NCBI GenBank assembly: GCA_002104985.1
Contig: MCGO01000236.1
Span: 1 to 56,407, forward strand
Source: Rhizoclosmatium globosum
Taxonomy: Eukaryota; Chytridiomycota; Chytridiomycetes; Chytridiales; Chytriomycetaceae
Length of the DNA stretch: 56,407 nucleotides
Direction of reading: 5' to 3'
In this document: piece by piece, positions 43,100-53,086 of the stretch
Layout of the letters: the number at the start of each line of letters is the position of its first letter
Position numbering within the stretch: position 1 is the stretch's first letter
The notes under the pieces: generated by a model
The model's database searches: none
Told to the model about the DNA's origin: nothing
The model's input: the letters and a program-made list of their open reading frames with translations, nothing else
Made by a program: the position numbers and the translations under genes

Positions 43100-44807
43100 A
43101 TGAACGACAGAATCGACCTCGTGGCACCTATAACAGTGGCTAGCGCTATTGCCGGTCTCTTGACTTATGTATATCGTGAAGACCCATTGTTCGCTGTTGG
43201 GAACACAAGTCAAAAGCACATCCATCGTATTGGTGGCAGTATCCCCTTTCTCGGAGATACGTTGGTTGTGTCGACAAAGTTGGACGGAATCCATGACTAC
43301 ATCCTAGGTAAGAAGGCTTGCCATATTATGGAGTGCCGAGTGGGGTCAATTTGACCCATCCACTGTAGAGATGTTTGAAAAACACGGCAACGAGCCATGG
43401 ATGGTCAAACTCCCCTTCAGTCCTGTTATGGTTGTTGTGAATGATCCTGCAGCTGTCGAGTGTGTATTGAAGACCAAGTTTTCAGTGTTCGATAAAGTAC
43501 GTGATATCACTGAAATATGAATTGATATTTCTCTTTCACAGGGTCCACGTTTTCAGGCAGCTTTTCATGATTTGCTGGGACACGGAATCTTCAACGCTGA
43601 TGGTGAGGAATGGAAGTCTCAACGCAAACTCGCAGCAAATATCTTCAACGTGAAGGTAATGTGCCAATTGAACAAAAAACAGCCCTTCTCAAAAATCTTC
43701 AACAGAATTTCAAAGACTATGTCCGTAATGTCTTCTCCGCCGAAATGCAAGCCTTCTCTGAGATTCTGGATGGTTACGCTGAAACTGGAAAACCTTTCGA
43801 CCTTCAGGAGTACTTTTTCCGTTTTACGTTTGACTCCTTCACTCGAATTGGGTTTGGTGTGGAAGTCGACACTATTTCTGATGTATCATCAACAATCCCG
43901 TTTATGGCGGCGTTTGATACAGTTCAAAAGCGCATTTCAAGACGAATTTTTACTCCGCTCTGGCAATACATTGAGTATTTGAGTGGAGAAGCGAAGGAAA
44001 ACGAAGCCCAAATCAAACTCATTCGTGATTTTGGACACTCAATCATTCAAAAAAAGAAGGAATCAGGCTTCGCATCTGAAAGTGACTTGTTGGCTTTATT
44101 GATGAACGTTAAAGGAGACGACGGAAGCCCTCCTTCTGATGAGACACTTGTTGACTATGCCTTGAATTTCTTGCTTGCAGGTTTGATCTCCACCACTAAG
44201 AATTTGCGCAACCTAAATTTCATTACCAACAGGACGCGACACAACGGCTTGTGCACTCTCCTGGGCAGTCTTTCTCCTTCACAAAAACCCTAAAGCCCTG
44301 GCATCCCTTATGAATGAAATCCATACCGTTACAAATAACGCGGCTCCAACGTACGATCAGATCAAGAACGATATGCCATACGCCAACGCCGTCTTCCACG
44401 AAACACTTCGCCTGTACCCTTCCGTTCCAGCAAACGTGAAACAGGCCAATGCAGATGTCACATTACCTGATGGAACATTCATTCCAAAAGGATGCTGTGT
44501 CACTTGGAGTCCATACGCGATGGGAAGGACTCCAGCAATTTGGGGTGACGACGCGAAGGAATTCAAGCCGGAGCGCTGGCTCTCGATGGAGAAACAGCCA
44601 TCTCCGTTTGATTATCCTGCATTTCAGGGAGGTCCAAGAATCTGTCTTGGAAAGAGCATGGCTGAACTTGAAGGAGTGTATGTTTTAGTTGAGCTAATGC
44701 GTCGTTACAAAATTGAGGTTGTGAATGAATCTGAAGTCGGGTATGCGTTTAGTGTATTGCTCCCAATGAAAAATGGACTGACTGTCAAGTGCTCATTGAG
44801 AGAATAA
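43100..44807 (+). CDS. Cytochrome P450, CYP52/CYP86-like
   Basis: Five exons (43100-43307, 43369-43496, 43542-43655, 43706-44180, 44233-44807; introns 61, 45, 50 and 52 nt), 499 aa. A short N-terminal hydrophobic anchor (APITVASAIAGLLTYVY). The I-helix motif AGRDTTA is rebuilt across intron 4; ExxR is ETLRL in FHETLRLYPSVPANVK; the PERF-like FKPERW is present and the haem-binding loop is FQGGPRICLGKSMAE. LLGHGIFNADGEEWKSQRKL and NFLLAGRDTTACALSW are typical of fatty-acid omega-hydroxylases of the CYP52, CYP86 and CYP94 kind. Likely ER-bound, hydroxylating long-chain fatty acids or alkanes. Confidence 0.92.
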
Positions 44808-44897
44808 GTGAGGTGTAGATTTTGGCGGAGGAGAGTGTAATCATTGAATTAAAATCAGTTTTGTAGTACAAACTTGATGTAGTTGACATCATGCTAT

Positions 44898-46049
44898 TCA
44901 TTCTTCGTAAGCATAAAAATCAAACAATTCATAAAAGTCCATAAACACGTCGAATCCAACACCGTCCTTCGGAATGTCCATCCCATATTCATCCAAAAAC
45001 ACGTTTTCCAGCGCTTTCTTTTCCGCTTCCTTCTCCTCCTCTCCTTCTAAATCTAAAGCAAGTCCCGCATTATAACCAATACTCCAATTTGCGCACCCCA
45101 AATCAAGTCTACGGTCTCCATATCCACTGTCACCCAAATCAAGTACTCCAGAGACAACCCATTCCTTGGTGTCCGCATCTCGTTTGAACAAAAAGTTGGG
45201 AAGCATGCAATCCCCGTGAGCAAAAACAATTTGAGAGTTGACACCCGTCCAGAATTCATCAGTATCCTCAAGTTTCAAGACACGGTCCAAGTTTTCAATC
45301 GACTCTAGAGCTGCAATTGCACCTTTATCACCTTCTTTGGCTGACTTTGTTGCGCGTGGTAGGATTCTTGGACGATACACTGTTTCCATGACTGCCTTCA
45401 ACCACTCCTTTGTGTTATCGAATGTCTTGACGTTGGAATTGGAATTGATATCTTTGAATTGTTCATCCAATCTCAAATAAGGATAGTTGGATCCAGGATT
45501 CCATTCGTGAACCTTCTTCACGGCCCGTGCAAAAGCACGGATGAGTGATTCACGGTCTTGAGAATCATTGCATTGTTTCATGGCTTCTGCTCCATTGATT
45601 CCAGTCAAGCAGGTGACAACATGGTGATGTGGCGTGTGGTTTGGGCTGGCTTTGTCCGAAAGATCCGCAGTTGAAGAAACCAATGGACCCAATGGACGAG
45701 GAATGATTAAGTCATCAAGATTGAAATCAGAGTCAGGGCTGGATGATCTTTCCAACAGGTAGCCAAGTTTGCGGTGTTCTCTGATAACAGCCTTATGAGA
45801 GTAGGGGTTTGTTGTGTGCTTGATAACAAGAGAGGGCTCATTGAAGGCAGAGTGTTTGGCAACAAAGACAGTACTGTTCAGACCTGTCTTGTCGATGGAG
45901 ATGGCCCAAGATCCTAACTTGCTATCGACACTGGTCCCAAAGCAGTCAAGGAGGCTCTTGACGCGGGCAGAAACTTCCGTGTCAGTTGCAGTAGAAGGGA
46001 AGCTCGGGTCAATGGATTGCAGCAATTCGAGCGACATTTTTGGTAACAT
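44898..46049 (-). CDS. APH/choline-kinase-like phosphotransferase
   Basis: Single exon, 383 aa from the ATG at 46049; the ATG at 46037 (MSLELLQSID) is an equal candidate. The kinase-like fold of the aminoglycoside phosphotransferase family: nucleotide region NSTVFVAKHSA and SLVIKHT, catalytic FAHGDCMLPNFLF (HGDxxxxN), metal-binding VLDLGDSGYGDRRLDLG. Fungi have many such genes with unknown small-molecule or protein substrates; it is not evidence for antibiotic resistance. An acidic C-terminal region (EGEEEKEAEKK) is additional. Confidence 0.85.
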   Translation of the reverse strand: MLPKMSLELLQSIDPSFPSTATDTEVSARVKSLLDCFGTSVDSKLGSWAISIDKTGLNSTVFVAKHSAFNEPSLVIKHTTNPYSHKAVIREHRKLGYLLERSSSPDSDFNLDDLIIPRPLGPLVSSTADLSDKASPNHTPHHHVVTCLTGINGAEAMKQCNDSQDRESLIRAFARAVKKVHEWNPGSNYPYLRLDEQFKDINSNSNVKTFDNTKEWLKAVMETVYRPRILPRATKSAKEGDKGAIAALESIENLDRVLKLEDTDEFWTGVNSQIVFAHGDCMLPNFLFKRDADTKEWVVSGVLDLGDSGYGDRRLDLGCANWSIGYNAGLALDLEGEEEKEAEKKALENVFLDEYGMDIPKDGVGFDVFMDFYELFDFYAYEE

Positions 46050-46241
46050 GCGTGTGGTTGAGTTTCCAAACGTATCACTTAAAGTGTCACTTCGCCACAA
46101 CGCGTGACAACCCGTAGTTTCAACAAGTAGGTTTAATAGGTTAGTGTCATATGTGCCAATCAGAAGTGCAGATCTTTACAGATTTCCAAAGCTTCTCTCC
46201 CAACACCCATATCCCACACCAACCATTCAACCATCAGTCCA

Positions 46242-47966
46242 ATGAACGTCATCACACTTCCCCTCGCACAAATCCCTCAAACACCGCTCCAAACAACATC
46301 ATCAACAAGGTTCCGACCCGCCTCAACAAAGCCACTCGGAATCAACCCCCTCCTTCCAACACGCCCACCCTCGCGCAAGTCCAACCATCCTTCCCAATCG
46401 CCCGTTGCCGCGTCCGGATGCCGCCTCGCCGAACGGCCAAAGTCGTCTTCAAACTCTGAAATCGCAAACTCGGTGTCACGCCCGCCAAAGCCGGAAAGGA
46501 CGAAGCGCATCGGATCGGCGACGGTTCGACGGCCGAATCCAAAGAAAGCCGAGGAAGGCGGCGCGGCGGATGCCGGCGATTCCGACGCAGACGATGTTCA
46601 ACTGGAGGTCGTGCACTTCGACGTGGTTCTGAAGCCGCAGCGCGTCGACTTGGACGCGTTGAATCTCGGTGGCGCGCTTGGTGGGCTTGGTGGGCTTGGC
46701 GGGCTTGGTGCGGGCATTTCGGCGTGGGGCGAAGTTGATGAAGTGCCGCCGTTGGGCGCGACTCTTGCCGCGGAAAACTCGTATCTCGTTCCTGACCCAT
46801 GCATCAAATTGAATATGGACGATGCGTTGGATTCGGTGTCTCAGTATCCTGCTTCCCTGCGCTCTCAACAGACAAAACCTCGAAAACCTCAGCAAGCATC
46901 ACTGACTGTTGTTTATAAACCTGAGAATAATGACTCCGAACCAGAGGAGGAGCAGCACATACCACAACCTCAGCCTCCTCGTCCCCCTTCTGCCAAATCT
47001 TCAGCAACGCGGCCCTTATCGAGTAAATCACGCATCTCAAATGCCACCAAAACATGTACAACCACAATTACTAGCAAGCAAAATGCCGCTGAAAGTGATC
47101 AAGAATCTCAGGATGCATGGGCTCGATTCCTTGATCCTCATGGTCCTGTCCTCCGTATTCCAGTTAAAACAAGCAACTCATCCACCTCCAAAACTGCAAC
47201 GCGTCTCTCAACTCGTCAACGCCAACTGTCAATGCTCGCCCTTGAAAAATCAATCCGAACTTCAATCTCGACTGGACCAACTCCACCAACTCCCCAGTAC
47301 CAACAACATATTCCAGTTAGTTTTTCCAAAGCACTTCTTTCGTCACCATCACCAAGTATTCCTTCTAATGATCCCGGGAAATTCCACAATCCCTTGAATG
47401 CCATTGTTTCCAAACGATACAGTAATACGAAAAGCGATCTTACGGCATTGCAACCCACATCACCCTCTATTCATACTTTCAACTCCGCGGCTTCCTCTTC
47501 GACGCTTTTACCATCTGACAGAATCGTTTCGGTTCTCACTCATCAACCTATCGAAGATCCGACTTGGAAATACCTGAAACAAAGGCGCGCTGTTCCACCA
47601 ACGATCCTGACGCCACAGTCATCAACGTCCTCACTATCCTCTCAAACTTCAATTTCAAAGGTCTCAAATTCTCAAAGTACACGTTCTAATCAATCCATCG
47701 CATCTCTTATGGAACCTCGATCTTCTTCGTTACACTTTCGCCGTCCATCGTCAAGCTTCCCTCTCATTTCTACAAGCACGCAAGTAATTTCATCGGTTGC
47801 GGATATGAGCCAGCCACGGTATGAGTCTTTAACTATGCGTGCTTCCTATTCAGAGTACTTGTTTGGAAATAGTGTGAAGGCTGCTGAAGGATCTAATCAC
47901 GGTGGGAGTAGTGCAAATAGTGGATTTACAGGACGAAGGAGCAAGACATCGCTCAGTCACTACTGA
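46242..47966 (+). CDS. Large disordered Ser/Pro-rich protein, unknown
   Basis: Single exon, 574 aa. Mostly low complexity: Pro/Ser/Thr-rich arms, a basic patch (RPNPKKAEEGG), a Gly/Leu run (GGALGGLGGLGGLGAG) at about residues 143-158, and one more ordered acidic/hydrophobic stretch before it (DVQLEVVHFDVVLKPQRVDL). PTWKYLKQRR and SYSEYLFGNSVK near the C-terminus may be short linear motifs. GC content is higher in the first 500 bp. I do not recognise a family; length and an uninterrupted frame of this size support a real gene. Possibly cytoskeletal or signalling scaffold, without direct evidence. Confidence 0.65.
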   Translation: MNVITLPLAQIPQTPLQTTSSTRFRPASTKPLGINPLLPTRPPSRKSNHPSQSPVAASGCRLAERPKSSSNSEIANSVSRPPKPERTKRIGSATVRRPNPKKAEEGGAADAGDSDADDVQLEVVHFDVVLKPQRVDLDALNLGGALGGLGGLGGLGAGISAWGEVDEVPPLGATLAAENSYLVPDPCIKLNMDDALDSVSQYPASLRSQQTKPRKPQQASLTVVYKPENNDSEPEEEQHIPQPQPPRPPSAKSSATRPLSSKSRISNATKTCTTTITSKQNAAESDQESQDAWARFLDPHGPVLRIPVKTSNSSTSKTATRLSTRQRQLSMLALEKSIRTSISTGPTPPTPQYQQHIPVSFSKALLSSPSPSIPSNDPGKFHNPLNAIVSKRYSNTKSDLTALQPTSPSIHTFNSAASSSTLLPSDRIVSVLTHQPIEDPTWKYLKQRRAVPPTILTPQSSTSSLSSQTSISKVSNSQSTRSNQSIASLMEPRSSSLHFRRPSSSFPLISTSTQVISSVADMSQPRYESLTMRASYSEYLFGNSVKAAEGSNHGGSSANSGFTGRRSKTSLSHY

Positions 47967-48012
47967 TTCTTCAGAAAATAATCAATAAAACTTTTGAAAA
48001 AGTTAGCTATGT

Positions 48013-48855
48013 TTATCTGAGAGGCAACCACATGCGGTAACAGTGAACAGTCTCTCGAACTTCTAAATCCCCGACATCATCAGGGAACATGGCTGTTGCC
48101 TTCACTTTATCAAACTGTTCAACACAGAATCCAAATTCTTCCTCTTTTGCAATCTCGAAAAATGCAAGATCCTTGTGAGCCCACTTGACAACGTGACTTG
48201 AAAAGTAGACATACATTGCAGATTGTGCTCCAGGTTCCAAGGCAGCTTTACAAGTTGTCAAAAGTGCACGATGCTCAGTGTGGTTGAAGATGAGATCGGC
48301 CAAGTAAATAACGTCAAACTTTCTTGTTGTATCTGGCAAGGCAGCAATGACCTCCTGAACTTCATGTCCCCACTGATGCGGCACAAGCTTCAAAGTTCCA
48401 TTCTTCCACTGTTCAGGACAGTTTGTCTCCAAGTTCCTCGCAATTGTCTTCATCAGGACCGGGTTTGGGTAATCAGTAGCAACCACGCATTCAGCGCCGT
48501 TGATAGCAGACAACATCGAGGGGATCGCAGCCGCGCAGCCAAGTTCAAGAACCCGCTTCCCTTGCGTCTTTGTCTTGTCGCAATCGAGATGTTCAGCGAG
48601 GACGAGGGATCCGTTCCAGACGCGGTGAGCCCAGAGCGAGTCACGGGCGCCCATCTTTTGAATGTCGAGTGTTTGCGGTGTGTTTTGTTGGACATTTGAA
48701 GGGTTTCTCGTGTAGGTTTCGTAGGTTGGTGGTGGAGTTGATGGCCTGAAGCCTTCGGGTTCCTCAAAGAGGTTCGTGTCAAAGAGATCTTCGTCGTCTT
48801 CGTCTTCTGATAATGTGGTGGTTGGGGCGTGGGTCGTCTGTTCTGCGGCGGACAT
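48013..48855 (-). CDS. Nnt1/EFM7-type methyltransferase, copy 1
   Basis: Single exon, 280 aa from the ATG at 48855. A seven-strand SAM methyltransferase of the METTL/lysine-methyltransferase group: motif I LELGCAAAIP, post-I NGAECVVATDYPNP, motif II region KFDVIYLADLIFNHTEH, and C-terminal MFPDDVGDLEVRETVHCYRMW. Closest in style to yeast Nnt1/Efm7, which methylates the N-terminus and Lys3 of elongation factor eEF1A. The acidic N-terminus (SEDEDDEDLFDTNLFEEPEGF) is shared with a paralogue 2.2 kb away. Confidence 0.82.
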   Translation of the reverse strand: MSAAEQTTHAPTTTLSEDEDDEDLFDTNLFEEPEGFRPSTPPPTYETYTRNPSNVQQNTPQTLDIQKMGARDSLWAHRVWNGSLVLAEHLDCDKTKTQGKRVLELGCAAAIPSMLSAINGAECVVATDYPNPVLMKTIARNLETNCPEQWKNGTLKLVPHQWGHEVQEVIAALPDTTRKFDVIYLADLIFNHTEHRALLTTCKAALEPGAQSAMYVYFSSHVVKWAHKDLAFFEIAKEEEFGFCVEQFDKVKATAMFPDDVGDLEVRETVHCYRMWLPLR

Positions 48856-49090
48856 TGGTTGGTTGTTTTGAGAACAAGAAGAAAGAAAGAAGAAAAAAGG
48901 GGAGATCTGAAACACGCATAACATTTAATTCAAAAGCCTTGGATCGGCATTTATTCTAAAAGTTCTTATGAGGGTTTTGGAAGACTTTTTTGGAGTTTGG
49001 TACTTGGCTTGCACCATAGCCCGTGCAGGTGACGCAATCAGGTTGTATACCAGCGAAACAAGTTGCATTCCATAATCTGATAATCCTACC

Positions 49091-51013
49091 ATGAAACTCC
49101 CTCTTCTCCTCGCGGCGACTTTATCCGCGCTTAATTCCGTCCAAGCCGGCAGTTGCTTCTCTGGACCTATTCTCCCACCAACAGTTCAAGGTTCATCCTC
49201 TTCTGGTCGCAATGCCACCTCTGGCAGTCAGTCAAACACACATATCCAACTTGACATCAAGTTCCCAGATTCTCGTACTGAAACTGCATCAAAGGATGCA
49301 CCAAAACGTCCCAACATCATTTTCCTCCTAACTGATGATCAAGATAAGCATATGGGATCTTTGGAGTACATGCCATTTGTCAAGAAGCATTTGATCGAGA
49401 AAGGAACTGTGTTTGAGAACCATTTCGTTACAAGCGCAATCTGTTGTCCTTCGCGCGTCAGTGTTCTCAAGGGCCAGTTTGCTCACAACACCGGATTCAC
49501 GGACGTTCATGGAAAGTTTGGTGGTTATGACAAGTTCTTGCGTGAGGGTATGGATAACGAATACCTTCCAAAATGGCTGCAAGATGCTGGATACTCTACT
49601 TATTACATTGGAAAGTTGTTGAACGGATACGGTGTACACAATCACGAACAGATTCCAAAAGGATGGACGGACTTTGATGCACTTGTCCACCCATATATTT
49701 ACGACAACTTCCACCCTGTGTTTGCCAAGAATGGTGAGATTCGTGATTACGAGGGTACTTTCCAAGTCGATGTTGTTCGTGATAAGGGTGCGTTTCGTTT
49801 TGACGTTTTATATTAGTCAGCTGACCATTTCTCTGTATATTAGCTCTTGAAGTATTGTCTGGGGCACTCAAAGTCGTGGACGAGAAGCCATTCTTCCTCT
49901 ACCTTGCACCCACCGCTCCACACACTGAAATGCTGTACAACTCGGCAAAGAAGGTGGAGCAAGTTCCTGGCTCCAAACCATATTCCAAAGAAGGCAGATT
50001 CACTGAAGCTGTTCCAGCAACAAGACATGCGAACCTCTTTTCGGACGTGAAAGTACCCCGTCGCGAGAATTTCAATACTGCTGATGTGTCTGGAAAGCCA
50101 AGATACATTCAAGAGCTCCCACTGTTGAACGATGAAGAAGTCGAGACCTTGGATCACTGGCACCGTCAACGTTTGCGGGCTTTGCAATCTGTCGATGAGC
50201 TTTTGGACTCTGTTGTGCAAGCTGTTGAAGCTGCTGGACAAGGCGATAACACTTACATCTTCTATTCCTCTGATAATGGATTCCACCTTGGTTTACATCG
50301 ATTAAATGCGGGAAAGACGACGCCATATGAGGACGACATTAATGTGCCTTTCATCGTCAGGTCTGTTTCCATATATTAATCACCAAACTAACTCATTTAA
50401 CAGAGGACCTGGTGTTGCCAAAGGAGCCGTCCGAAAAGAATCCACAACCCACACAGACATTGCGCCAACCTTCCTTAAGCTCGCCGGCGCTCAAAACAAA
50501 GCATACGCATTCGACGGAACCCCAATCCCTATTTTCACTCAAGATTCTCCACAACCAAACCGCGAATCATTCGCTGTCGAGTTCTGGCGTCCATACGTAT
50601 CCGAACTCTTTGATATTGAAAACATTAACGAGAACGTGTACCGATCCGTTCGAATCGTCTCCGAAGAGTATTCTTACTTGTACACTGTCTGGTGCACTGA
50701 CCATTACGAGTTATACGACTTGAAGAAGGATCCACAGCAGTTGAAGAACGTGTACAAGAGCTCGAATGTTGCGCTTGTGAACCGATTGGACGCGTTGCTG
50801 GTTGCACTGAAAGATTGCGTTGGAAAGGAATGCCAGTCGCCTTGGATCAAGTTGCATCCAGACGGAAGTGTCAAGAATTTTGGACAAGCACTAGATGTAA
50901 AGTATGATAGTCTCTATCAGAATACTGAGAGGTTATATATTTCGGAATGCTTGAACGGATTCTATCCTGAAAATGAAAAGCTCATTAGTGCTCTGCATGC
51001 TCACGAGAACTGA
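49091..51013 (+). CDS. Secreted sulfatase, GlcNAc-6-sulfatase/arylsulfatase type
   Basis: Three exons (49091-49787, 49844-50360, 50404-51013; introns 56 and 43 nt), 607 aa. Signal peptide MKLPLLLAATLSALNSVQA. Metal-binding IIFLLTDDQD, formylglycine site CCPSRVSVLKG (C-x-P-S-R, the Cys oxidised by a formylglycine-generating enzyme), GKLLNGYG, LAPTAPHTEM, FYSSDNGFHLG, and C-terminal YELYDLKKDPQQLKN. Similar in order to human GNS and fungal arylsulfatase. It removes sulfate esters from polysaccharide or aryl substrates outside the cell or in the vacuole, possibly for sulfur supply. Between two methyltransferase paralogues on the other strand. Confidence 0.92.
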
Positions 51014-51048
51014 TGATAATAAGAAATTTGTTTAGAAGTAATATTGGG

Positions 51049-51870
51049 TTATTTCATCCACATCTTGTAACAATTCACAGTCTCTCGTACTTTCAAGTCC
51101 CCAACATCATCTGGGAACATAGCACTTGCTTTCACGTCAGGCAGTTGCTCATACGCAAACCCAAATTCCCTCTCCGCAAGTTGAAAAAAGCTCAAATCCC
51201 GATCCGCAAACTTCACCACATGGCTCGTGAAATAGACGTAGCACATTCCTCCTTCCGCTAATGCTAATTGACAAGTCTTCAACAGATTTCGGTGTTCCGT
51301 GAAGAATACTGGAACAACATCCGCCAAGAAGATGACATCAAACTTCCTGACAGCATCCGGCAGTGCAGCAAAAACTTCAGAAAGGTCTTGGCCCCATTGA
51401 TATCCTACAGCCTTCAGCTTCCCTTCTTGAACAAGCTCTGGGAAGTTGACCCTGCAATTTCGATCAATACTTCGAATCAAATGTGGGTCCGGGTAATCCG
51501 TTGCAACCGCACATTCAGCGCCATTGATTGCAGCCAGGAAAGAAGGAAGAGAAGCACCGCCTCCGAGTTCCAAGCATCGCTTTCCGTTGACAATGTTCTT
51601 GTCGGCGTCAATGTGGCGGGCAAGAACCATTCCAGCGTTCCAGATTTTGTGGGCCCAGAGAGTGTGGTGGCCAATCATTTGGAGGTCTAGTTTGCAGGGT
51701 GTTCCTGGTTGGACGTGGGTTGGGTCTCGTTCGTACTCTTGCATTGAGCCTTGTGGTGTTGGAGGCCGGAAGCCTTCGGGCTCTTCAAACATGGCTGCAT
51801 CGTATGCTAGATCGTCATCGTCTTCTTCTGGTGCAGTCACTGGGTTCAAGGTCTGTTCAGTTGCTGACAT
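51049..51870 (-). CDS. Nnt1/EFM7-type methyltransferase, copy 2
   Basis: Single exon, 273 aa. Motif I LELGGGASLP, NGAECAVATDYPDP, KFDVIFLADVVPVFFTEH, and the same C-terminal MFPDDVGDLKVRETVNCYKMW and N-terminal FEEPEGFRP blocks as copy 1. Divergence is substantial, so this is an old duplication and both may have separate substrates. Motif I here is closer to the usual G-x-G-x-G pattern than in copy 1. Its 3' end is 36 bp from the sulfatase stop, tail to tail. Confidence 0.82.
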   Translation of the reverse strand: MSATEQTLNPVTAPEEDDDDLAYDAAMFEEPEGFRPPTPQGSMQEYERDPTHVQPGTPCKLDLQMIGHHTLWAHKIWNAGMVLARHIDADKNIVNGKRCLELGGGASLPSFLAAINGAECAVATDYPDPHLIRSIDRNCRVNFPELVQEGKLKAVGYQWGQDLSEVFAALPDAVRKFDVIFLADVVPVFFTEHRNLLKTCQLALAEGGMCYVYFTSHVVKFADRDLSFFQLAEREFGFAYEQLPDVKASAMFPDDVGDLKVRETVNCYKMWMK

Positions 51871-51918
51871 AGTTGGTTTCTCACAAAGAAAAAAGAATGG
51901 AGTTGATCCAAGTAACTA

Positions 51919-53013
51919 TTATTCTTTATTTTGAGAAGGGTAAACAAGAACAAGCTTCCCAGCGAGCGAATGAGTCAGTATTCCCTCCGGATTCGGTAAA
52001 ACATATCCCTCATCTGTAATCCCCTCCTTCGTATCGATCTCGTAATCATCTCGATCCATAGCATTCAAAGATTCCTTGTTGGAACCAACTCCAGCTCCAT
52101 GCAGCACAGCATCATTAACACATTCCAAGTTCCACGAACTTTCAAACAACTTAGAATATAACCAGACAGCTTGATGCAGAGATTTTCCGTGCGTGCATAA
52201 TACTATATCTGGGATATTCGATGTACTCGTTCGTCTAACGATATTGCCGTCGAGATTCCATTCCACTATTCCCAACTGATCATCTGTTTTCCATCCGACA
52301 CCTGCAACCAAATCATTTAATCAACTTCCACCCACAAATAAACTGTTCCAATACCATTAATTAATGCCCAATGCGCCTTTGCTCCCTTTTTGCAACATGG
52401 TTCATGATTTCCGTCCTTGTCATAAGCTACAAGAACAAGTCCTCCGTTTCTGAGACAATCAACGACTACAGAATCTGAAATTTTCCAATCTTCCACTATT
52501 GCGTCAAGTCCAAAATGACTGATGGCAAGGTCTGCAAGATGTTGAGCGGTGAAGATTTCCCCTTGCTAGAGTACTTCCGATCTTGCGCTCGGGCTAGAAG
52601 ATGATCTACAGCCTGGGTAAAGGCATTTGAATTCATTGTATCAGCGATCTTTTTTGAGGCAGCATGAGTAGGAGGCGGAGGAGGTGGCGGAGGACGATGG
52701 GATGGGCCAACGACGTTGTCAGGTGTGGATACGATTGTCACATTTCTAACTGCGAAGACCATAGCATCCTCATTATGGGTTGGATTGGGTATGGCTTTGA
52801 ATTTGGTAGCTGCGATCGTGAGAGCAACGAGACCACATCTGTTGAACCGTCAATAATGTCAATTTCAAGTGTACCAACCTACGTTGGGCCCTTCTGTAAC
52901 CTAGGTGTAACTTGTGAAACATTGATGATCCAGCTGCAGCTACATAGCACTGACTGCTGTGTACATGAGGAACATGATCGTCGAATTGAAGTCTCGATTC
53001 TCTCCAGATTCAT
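51919..53013 (-). CDS. ACTMAP: Actin maturation protease-like cysteine peptidase
   Basis: Four exons (53013-52883, 52838-52610, 52565-52355, 52301-51919; introns 44, 44 and 53 nt), 317 aa. RLQKGPTCGLVALTIAAT, split by intron 1, carries the catalytic Cys; AQGEIFTAQHLADLA is rebuilt across intron 2; HEPCCKKGAKAHWALING carries the catalytic His; VLPNPEGILTHSLAGKLVLVYP closes the domain. These match the UPF0692/C19orf54 family, now known as ACTMAP, which removes the N-terminal acetylated residue of actin. A run of eight prolines (residues about 93-100) can bind profilin-actin. In human ACTMAP the proline run is N-terminal; here it follows the catalytic Cys. The second intron is inferred from frame and motif. 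Confidence 0.82.
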
Positions 53014-53086
53014 TTTGAGACGAACAGAAAGATAACAATGTATTTAATAATAATCCAAGCTTTCATCCTAATAGAACCCCCGACGC

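Noticed and set aside
44898..46049. Aminoglycoside resistance gene
   Set aside because: The APH fold family is large in fungi with other substrates; nothing here points to antibiotic modification.
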